From Bacteroidales bacterium (GTDB taxonomy: Bacteria; Bacteroidota; Bacteroidia; Bacteroidales; F082): DNA of 11,595 nucleotides. The notes beneath the pieces are model-generated. The model was not told where the DNA came from. It was given only the letters and a program-made list of their open reading frames with translations, and searched no databases. Shown in pieces: positions 6,355 to 11,595 of this stretch. Numbering within the stretch: the stretch's first letter is position 1; the number at the start of each line of letters is the position of its first letter. A program made the translations under genes and the position numbers. The stretch lies in contig JADYZK010000319.1 of assembly GCA_020853175.1 (NCBI GenBank), forward strand, positions 1 to 11,595, written 5' to 3'.

Positions 6355-7440
6355 ATGATGTTAAACAACCGACGCAAAGCAAAACTCATCCTTGAAGACG
6401 GGACTGTATTTGAAGGCATTTCATTTGGCTACGAAGGAGCTGCAACGGGCGAAATCGTCTTCAACACGGCCATGACCGGTTACCCCGAAAGCCTTACCGA
6501 TCCTTCTTATTGCGGACAAATTATCGTGCTGACCTATCCTTCCATTGGCAACTACGGCGTGCCATCACAGGAAAAAGATGAGGGATTGTCGCGTTTTTTT
6601 GAATCGGAGCGCATCCATGCTTCGGGTTTGATTATTAGTGATTATTCAGAGCAGTTTAACCACTGGAACGCCCAACAGAGCTTGGGAAGTTGGCTCAAAG
6701 ACGAGAAAGTTCCCGGGCTTTATGGCATTGATACGCGTATGCTCACCAAAAGGATCAGAGAAAAAGGAACAATGGCGGCCAAGATTGTTTTTGATGAAGA
6801 CATCGCATTTGCCGATATTGAACATCAACATCTTGTAGATCAGGTGAGTGTGAAAGAAAAAGTGGTGTATGGAAACGGAAAATACCGCATTCTTTTGGTG
6901 GATTGCGGGGTGAAGACCAACATCATCAGGTATTTGCTGCGCTTCGACACAACGGTGATCAGGGTTCCCTGGAATTATAATTATTTTAAGGAAGATTTCG
7001 ACGGGCTTTTCATCTCCAACGGCCCCGGCGACCCCCTCCAATGCACCGCCACCATTGATCATTTGAGACATTCACTTCGTGGCAATCAACCCATTTTTGG
7101 CATTTGCCTGGGACATCAGCTGTTGGCATTGGCCTCAGGGGCAACCACTTATAAGTTGAAATTCGGGCACCGCAGCCACAACCAACCCGTGTTGGAGGTG
7201 GGAACCGACAAAGCCTGGCTCACCTCACAAAATCACGGCTATGCCGTGCATAACGAGAGCGTCGGCGAGGAGTGGCTGGAATATTTCATCAATTTAAACG
7301 ACGGCAGCAACGAGGGCATCCAACACAAAAGCAAGCCGTTTTTTTCAACGCAATTTCATCCTGAGGCCTCCAGCGGTCCTACCGATACTGCCTTTTTATT
7401 TACCCATTTCATCAACGCCATCGCATCATGCAAGCAATAA
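6355..7440 (+). CDS. carA: Carbamoyl-phosphate synthase small (glutaminase) subunit
   Basis: This 361-residue subunit hydrolyses glutamine and channels ammonia to CarB for carbamoyl phosphate synthesis, feeding pyrimidine and arginine pathways. The N-terminal CPSase small-chain domain (LILEDGTVFEGISFGYEG and NTAMTGYPESLTDPSY) is followed by a class I glutamine amidotransferase domain. The catalytic triad is intact: Cys251 in GICLGHQL, and His335 and Glu337 in QFHPEAS. The 84-residue spacing from Cys to His equals that in E. coli CarA. I chose the ATG at 6355, with an equally possible ATG at 6358, rather than the in-frame TTG at 6337, because that TTG lies in the T tract of the terminator and the added residues are not family-like. 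The gene overlaps carB by 13 bp, which implies translational coupling and equal expression of the two subunits. Confidence 0.96.
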   Translation: MMLNNRRKAKLILEDGTVFEGISFGYEGAATGEIVFNTAMTGYPESLTDPSYCGQIIVLTYPSIGNYGVPSQEKDEGLSRFFESERIHASGLIISDYSEQFNHWNAQQSLGSWLKDEKVPGLYGIDTRMLTKRIREKGTMAAKIVFDEDIAFADIEHQHLVDQVSVKEKVVYGNGKYRILLVDCGVKTNIIRYLLRFDTTVIRVPWNYNYFKEDFDGLFISNGPGDPLQCTATIDHLRHSLRGNQPIFGICLGHQLLALASGATTYKLKFGHRSHNQPVLEVGTDKAWLTSQNHGYAVHNESVGEEWLEYFINLNDGSNEGIQHKSKPFFSTQFHPEASSGPTDTAFLFTHFINAIASCKQ

Positions 7441-10400
7441 AAAAAGTCTTGGTTTTAGGCTCGGGAGCCTTGAAAATTGGGGAAGCCGGAGAGTTCGATT
7501 ACAGCGGCTCACAGGCGCTAAAAGCCCTTAAAGAAGAAGGGATACATACCGTTCTTATCAATCCCAACATCGCCACGGTGCAAACCTCTGAGGAGATTGC
7601 CGACACCATTTATTTTTTGCCGGTTACACCGTTTTTTGTCGAAAAAATCATCCAAAAGGAGCAACCTCAAGGCATTTTGTTGGCTTTTGGCGGACAAACG
7701 GCTTTGAACTGTGGCATCGCGCTTCACCAGCAGGGGGTCTTTGAAAAATATGGATTGCGTGTGCTGGGAACGCCCGTTGAAGCCATTATCGAAACCGAAG
7801 ACCGCCAAATGTTTGCGCAACTGCTGGCTTCTATTGATATCAAAACACCCCGCTCTGTGGCTGTTACATCTGTTGAAGCAGCGCTCGAAGCAGGCCTCGA
7901 AATTGGCTTTCCTATCATTGTTCGGGCGGCATTTACCCTCGGCGGACAAGGCAGCGGCTTTTGCAGCAATAGGACTGAATTGAAAAACCTGACCGAAAAA
8001 GCCTTTTCTTATTCTGGTCAGGTGTTGGTTGAAGAATCGCTGAAAGGCTGGAAAGAGGTAGAGTATGAAGTGGTTCGCGATCGTTTCAACAATGTGGTCA
8101 CGGTTTGTAACATGGAAAATTTCGATCCGTTGGGCATCCATACCGGCGAAAGTATTGTAGTGGCGCCTTCGCAAACGCTTACCAACAGCGAATACCATAA
8201 GTTACGACGCATTTCCATAGAAATTGTGCAGCGGGTGGGCATTGTTGGCGAGTGCAATGTGCAATATGCCCTTGATCCCGAATCGGAGGACTACCGCGTG
8301 ATTGAAGTCAATGCCCGCCTATCGCGATCGAGTGCTTTGGCCTCCAAAGCCACCGGCTATCCGCTGGCCTTTGTGGCGGCCAAGTTGGCCTTGGGTTACG
8401 GCCTGCACCAACTGAAAAACAACGTCACCAAAACAACTTCCGCTTTTTTTGAACCTGCCTTGGATTATTTGGTGTGCAAGATTCCTCGCTGGGACTTGAA
8501 TAAATTTCAGGGTGTTTCGCGCGAAATAGGCTCAAGCATGAAAAGTGTGGGCGAGATTATGGCCATCGGACGTTCGTTTGAAGAGGTCATTCAAAAAGGC
8601 TTGCGCATGATCGGCATTGGTGTTCATGGTTTTGTAGCCAATAAAGAAATGGATGTTGAAGATGTTGAATCGGCCCTGAGCAACCCGACCGACACACGCA
8701 TTTTTGCCATTGAGCAAGCGTTTCGGGCAGGTTATTCGGTGGAGGAGGTCTATCAAAAAACTAAAATTGACCGTTGGTTTCTCGAAAAACTCATGCGTAT
8801 TTTTGAAACTTCAAAAGAATTGGAGCACTACCAAGAAGTGCAAAAATTGCCCGATGATGTGCTGCTTCATGCCAAAAAGCAAGGTTTTTCCGATTTTCAA
8901 ATTGTCCGTTTGATGCTTCCCGACGGTGATTTCGGAACCGATGATGCGTTGCAGATGCAGCTTCGCCGCTGGCGGAAAGCACGTGGCATCATCCCTTTCG
9001 TGAAGCAAATTGATACCCTGGCCGCCGAGCATCCGGCTTCGACCAACTACCTTTACTTGACCTATCATGGTGCTGAACACGACCTTGTTTTTGAGGCTGA
9101 TGGCCGATCGGTAGTGGTTTTAGGTTCGGGTGCCTATCGCATCGGAAGCAGTGTCGAATTTGACTGGTCGGGCGTCAATGCCTTGAAAACGATTGACAAT
9201 TCGGGTTTCCGATCGGTGATGATCAACTACAATCCCGAAACCGTGAGCACCGACTACGACAGCAGCAGCCGTCTTTATTTTGACGAGCTGAGTCTCGAGC
9301 GGGTGCTTGATATTGTTGAGCTTGAGCAACCTTTTGGCACTATTGTTTCAACAGGCGGTCAAATTCCAAACAACCTCGCCATGCGGTTGCACAAGCAGCA
9401 GGTGCATGTGTTGGGTACCTCGCCGCTATCCATAGACAAGGCCGAGAACCGACATCATTGTTCGGCGATGTTGGACAAAATTGGGGTGGATCAGCCCGCC
9501 TGGAAGGAGCTGAGTTCGGTGGATGATGTGATTCAGTTTACGGATGAGGTGGGCTTCCCTGTTTTGGTGCGCCCTTCCTATGTTTTGTCGGGTGCCGCCA
9601 TGAATATTGTGTCGAATATCAGCGAACTGCGCCATTTTCTTTCTCTCGCCACCAAAGTCTCAAAGCAACATCCGGTGGTGGTTTCAAAGTTTTTGACCGA
9701 CGCCAAAGAGATTGAAATGGATGCCGTGGCCGACAAAGGCGAGATGGTGGTGTATGCCATTTCGGAGCATATTGAGTTTGCCGGCGTTCATTCGGGCGAT
9801 GCTACCATCATGTTTCCGCCACAAAAGGTGTATGTGGAAACGATCAGAAGGATCAAAAAAATCAGTCGTGAAATTGCCCAAGAACTGCAAATCAGCGGGC
9901 CTTTCAACATACAGTTTCTGGCCAAAGACAATGATGTGAAGGTGATTGAGTGTAACCTTCGCGCCTCTCGAAGTCTGCCTTTTGTTTCAAAGGTGTTAAA
10001 AACCAATTTCATTGATTTTGCTGTTCGCATCATGTTGGAACAAAAGGTGGAGAAGCCCGGAAAGACACTTTTCGATATTGACCACATCGGTGTGAAAGCG
10101 TCGCAGTTTTCCTTTTCGCGGCTCAGCAAAGCCGATCCGGTTTTGGGCGTTGACATGGCCTCAACGGGCGAGGTGGGCTGCATTGGCGATGATTATTACG
10201 AAGCCATTTTGAAGGCGATGTTGTCGGTGGGCTACAAAATTCCAAAGAAAAATATTTTGATTTCATCGGGGCCCACGCGATCGAAAATGGAGTTGATTCA
10301 AAGTGCTAAAATGTTAGTGGAAAGAGGCTTTCAGCTGTATGCCACCAAAGGAACGCATGTTTTTTTTGCTGAAAACGACATTCCTTCCACCATGGTGCAT

Positions 10401-10646
10401 TGGCCCGATGTGGACGCTTCGCCCAATGCCTATCAACTTTTGCGTTCGCGACAGATTGATATGGTCATCAACATCCCTAAAAATCTCAGCGAAAACGAAC
10501 TGCAAAACGACTACATCATCCGCAGGGCAGCCGTTGATTTTAACATCCCTTTGATTACCAATGCCCGTTTGGCGAGTGCTTTTATCTATGCTTTTACGAA
10601 GTATTCACTCGATGATTTGAGCATCAAAAGTTGGGGCGAATATTAG
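7428..10646 (+). CDS. carB: Carbamoyl-phosphate synthase large subunit, eukaryote-like type
   Basis: This 1072-residue synthetase makes carbamoyl phosphate from bicarbonate, glutamine-derived ammonia and two ATP. It has the usual duplicated layout. The first ATP-grasp half (VLVLGSGALKIGEAGEFDYS, GGQTALNC, FTLGGQGSG) activates bicarbonate. An oligomerisation region lies at about 400-545. The second half (VVVLGSGAYRIGSSVEFDW, NPETVSTDYD, RPSYVLSGAAMN) phosphorylates carbamate. An MGS-like allosteric domain starts at about residue 941 (ILISSGPTRSKMELIQ). Several stretches, such as VKQIDTLAAEHPASTNYLYL and GSSVEFDW, match my memory of animal CPS1/CAD more closely than E. coli CarB. The start ATG lies inside the end of carA, and the gene is full length with no frameshift. 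Allosteric effectors cannot be read from the sequence. Confidence 0.97.
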   Translation: MQAIKKVLVLGSGALKIGEAGEFDYSGSQALKALKEEGIHTVLINPNIATVQTSEEIADTIYFLPVTPFFVEKIIQKEQPQGILLAFGGQTALNCGIALHQQGVFEKYGLRVLGTPVEAIIETEDRQMFAQLLASIDIKTPRSVAVTSVEAALEAGLEIGFPIIVRAAFTLGGQGSGFCSNRTELKNLTEKAFSYSGQVLVEESLKGWKEVEYEVVRDRFNNVVTVCNMENFDPLGIHTGESIVVAPSQTLTNSEYHKLRRISIEIVQRVGIVGECNVQYALDPESEDYRVIEVNARLSRSSALASKATGYPLAFVAAKLALGYGLHQLKNNVTKTTSAFFEPALDYLVCKIPRWDLNKFQGVSREIGSSMKSVGEIMAIGRSFEEVIQKGLRMIGIGVHGFVANKEMDVEDVESALSNPTDTRIFAIEQAFRAGYSVEEVYQKTKIDRWFLEKLMRIFETSKELEHYQEVQKLPDDVLLHAKKQGFSDFQIVRLMLPDGDFGTDDALQMQLRRWRKARGIIPFVKQIDTLAAEHPASTNYLYLTYHGAEHDLVFEADGRSVVVLGSGAYRIGSSVEFDWSGVNALKTIDNSGFRSVMINYNPETVSTDYDSSSRLYFDELSLERVLDIVELEQPFGTIVSTGGQIPNNLAMRLHKQQVHVLGTSPLSIDKAENRHHCSAMLDKIGVDQPAWKELSSVDDVIQFTDEVGFPVLVRPSYVLSGAAMNIVSNISELRHFLSLATKVSKQHPVVVSKFLTDAKEIEMDAVADKGEMVVYAISEHIEFAGVHSGDATIMFPPQKVYVETIRRIKKISREIAQELQISGPFNIQFLAKDNDVKVIECNLRASRSLPFVSKVLKTNFIDFAVRIMLEQKVEKPGKTLFDIDHIGVKASQFSFSRLSKADPVLGVDMASTGEVGCIGDDYYEAILKAMLSVGYKIPKKNILISSGPTRSKMELIQSAKMLVERGFQLYATKGTHVFFAENDIPSTMVHWPDVDASPNAYQLLRSRQIDMVINIPKNLSENELQNDYIIRRAAVDFNIPLITNARLASAFIYAFTKYSLDDLSIKSWGEY

Positions 10647-10831
10647 AAAGAGCGACTTTTGCGAAAGGGCGATGTAGCGACAGAGGGACTGAGAGACGAA
10701 TTGACGAATGGTTTACACAAAGAGTTAACGATATTCAGGCAACCTCAAACCTCGAACGCTCTCGTCTTGAGACGAGACCAAACGCCTAACGTTTTCAGCT
10801 CAAGACGAGACCAAACGCCAAACGGCCACCA
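10647..10831. repeat. Repeat-rich gap after carB with palindrome and 17-bp direct repeat
   Basis: A perfect palindrome, TCTCGTC-TTGA-GACGAGA, lies at 10760-10777. It shares its 14-base core with the palindrome at 6077-6094. AGACGAGACCAAACGCC occurs twice (10770-10786 and 10803-10819) with a period of 33 bases. CTCGTCTTGAG (10761-10771) is also the exact reverse complement of CTCAAGACGAG (10799-10809), so a longer 11-bp stem is possible. The gap separates two convergent genes and may help end transcription from both sides, but no T tract follows. It resembles the dispersed intergenic repeats common in Bacteroidetes genomes. Confidence 0.7.
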
Positions 10832-11182
10832 TCAATCTTTTGTAACTCGGGTTTCTTCCATGTCCAAAATCAGTGAACAGATTTTATACTCAAACCATTC
10901 TTGAAAAAGAATGAAGGTTCTTTTTTGCGGCCACCGCTGCTCGTCAGTGTACCAGTCGTTGAGCTCGTTTTGAAAAATCTTATCAAAATTTCGTTTCAAC
11001 CATTTTTCGGTATCCTCGTTGGTGTCGCGCTCCCGAACAAGGTAAATCGTGTCTTCTTCCACTTCGGTAATGGGGCTTTTAGGATCAATAGCATTCAGCC
11101 AATCGAAAAATGGCTTTTTGGGCCTGATGGTAATAGCGTTGCGATTGATGCTGTCATAAAAAACTGGAATAGGCTGTAACAT
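10832..11182 (-). CDS. Small conserved-looking hypothetical protein
   Basis: The gene encodes 116 residues, running convergent to carB. I do not recognise a named family. The protein is soluble, rich in aromatic and acidic residues (WLKRNF, NELNDWYTDEQRWP, LFQEWFEYKI), and has no signal peptide, membrane segment or metal-binding motif. The composition and the Trp-Tyr-Thr-Asp...Trp-Pro pattern look like a real folded protein and recall short hypothetical proteins of Bacteroidetes, but that is from memory. Support for it being a gene comes from its normal amino-acid composition, the AT-rich sequence just before its ATG, and a good TTG-N18-TATATTTG promoter about 93 bases upstream on the same strand. 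Its 3' end abuts the repeat-rich gap. No function is proposed. Confidence 0.72.
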   Translation of the reverse strand: MLQPIPVFYDSINRNAITIRPKKPFFDWLNAIDPKSPITEVEEDTIYLVRERDTNEDTEKWLKRNFDKIFQNELNDWYTDEQRWPQKRTFILFQEWFEYKICSLILDMEETRVTKD

Positions 11183-11210
11183 AATTTATTAAGTATTGGT
11201 GTGGCAATTC

Positions 11211-11240
11211 TTGTGGCCGTTTCAGGTTGTTTTATATTTG
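11211..11240 (+). promoter_or_regulatory. Promoter-like sequence on the + strand facing the minus-strand promoter
   Basis: TTG at 11211-11213, a 19-base spacer and TATATTTG at 11233-11240 match the Bacteroidetes promoter pattern. It would start RNA near 11246, running right. No convincing gene follows within the window, so it may serve a small or antisense RNA or a gene beyond the end, or be chance in an AT-rich stretch. Confidence 0.35.
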
Positions 11241-11249
11241 ATTTTTTGC

Positions 11250-11263
11250 TATCCAATAGGATA
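11250..11263. promoter_or_regulatory. Operator-like palindrome between two facing -7 boxes
   Basis: TATCC-AATA-GGATA is a perfect 5-bp inverted repeat. It lies almost exactly midway between the + strand -7 box (11233-11240) and the minus strand -7 box (11275-11282), at both predicted start sites. A repressor bound here would block both. The repeat is short, so confidence is low. Confidence 0.25.
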
Positions 11264-11274
11264 ATTATTGAACG

Positions 11275-11303
11275 CAAATATAGATGAAGTTTTTTTTGAT
11301 CAA
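11275..11303 (-). promoter_or_regulatory. Bacteroidetes-type promoter for the minus-strand gene
   Basis: On the minus strand, TTG (11303-11301) is followed by an 18-base spacer and TATATTTG (11282-11275), a perfect TAnnTTTG box. Transcription would begin near 11268 and reach the ATG at 11182 after a leader of about 85 bases. Confidence 0.55.
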
Positions 11304-11595
11304 GCCATGAGGGGGTAATGTTGGAGCTAGTCAAATAAAACCGAACAGAACCATTTCGCTTCACAACTCTGCGCTGGCCGCGAAATCCCTCATTCCGGAG
11401 CATAATGAGCCTCATTTTGATACAGTTCTTAGCCGACAAGATTATGAAGAGAGTTTTGTATGTCGGTGGCAAACCCCCAGACCGAGAAACAACGCGGAAA
11501 TCGTGAGCGTTTCAGTTGGGTCACACCCAATTTGGCACTTCGACAGGCTCAGTGCTCGGGGCGGATCGCTAAGCAATAGTGAATTGATTAATTTA
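11304..11595. other. Gap without a recognised gene
   Basis: No reading frame in these 292 bases looks like a protein gene. The strand-plus frame 11339-11508 and the opposing minus frame are both short and biased in composition. Visible items are an inverted repeat CTCATT/AATGAG (11389-11394 and 11404-11409), a 6-bp hairpin TTGGGT-CAC-ACCCAA (11516-11530) followed by TTT, and a dispersed-type repeat at 11535-11555. It could be a decayed element or the upstream region of a gene beyond the window. Confidence 0.5.
11535..11555. repeat. CTTCGACAGGCTCAG-type dispersed palindromic repeat
   Basis: GCACT (11535-11539) and AGTGC (11551-11555) flank TCGACAGGCTC, giving a short hairpin. The core CTTCGACAGGCTCAG is a sequence I recognise as a recurrent intergenic repeat in many bacterial genomes. 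Only one copy is in this window, so its repeat status rests on prior knowledge. Confidence 0.5.

Noticed and set aside
10770..10819. Possible CRISPR-like array
   Set aside because: Only two copies of a 17-base repeat with a 16-base spacer, and no cas genes nearby.
10659..10904. 81-codon open frame after carB
   Set aside because: It runs through the palindromic and direct repeats, giving repetitive residues, and overlaps the 3' end of the more convincing minus-strand gene.
11095..11472. 125-codon minus-strand frame
   Set aside because: It overlaps the 5' part of the better minus-strand gene and its promoter, and its composition does not look like a conserved protein.
11339..11508. Short + strand frame containing an ATG at 11407 (33 codons)
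   Set aside because: Too short to judge, with no promoter or start context close by and no recognised family; kept only as part of the unassigned gap.

Overview
The window most likely comes from an anaerobic, H2-metabolising member of the Bacteroidota. This is inferred from promoter-like boxes of the form TAnnTTTG, the lack of Shine-Dalgarno sequences ahead of the genes, a carbamoyl-phosphate synthase of the kind I associate with Bacteroidetes and eukaryotes, and dispersed palindromic repeats in the gaps. No tRNA, rRNA, CRISPR array or complete insertion sequence was seen.

Bases 1-6066, all + strand, are an [FeFe]-hydrogenase locus. It holds the 3' part of hydB (NADH/flavin subunit), a complete hydA (catalytic subunit, 682 aa), a hydS-like putative H2-sensory [FeFe]-hydrogenase with a PAS domain, and a SpoIIE/PP2C-type phosphatase 6 bp further on. 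HydB plus HydA imply a soluble NAD(H)- and ferredoxin-linked, possibly electron-bifurcating enzyme; the hydC-like subunit is probably upstream of the window. HydS plus phosphatase look like a sensor-output pair that reports H2 or redox state. The 143-base gap before hydS can fold into a nested stem structure.

Bases 6067-6354 are non-coding but busy. They contain a palindrome followed by T residues (a likely hyd terminator), a Bacteroidetes-type -7 box, a structured RNA of about 125 nt with a motif recalling signal recognition particle RNA, a 35-codon reading frame ending in Arg-Arg-His-Phe, and a strong intrinsic terminator whose T tract stops 16 bases before carA. Bases 6355-10646 are carA and carB, overlapping by 13 bp, which make carbamoyl phosphate for pyrimidine and arginine synthesis. 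Because the terminator leaves no room for a carA promoter, the region before it is probably a carAB leader/attenuator or a co-transcribed small RNA.

Bases 10647-11595 hold a repeat-rich gap, one small conserved-looking gene on the minus strand (10832-11182), a pair of facing promoter-like sequences with a palindrome midway between them, and an apparently non-coding end carrying a CTTCGACAGGCTCAG-type repeat.
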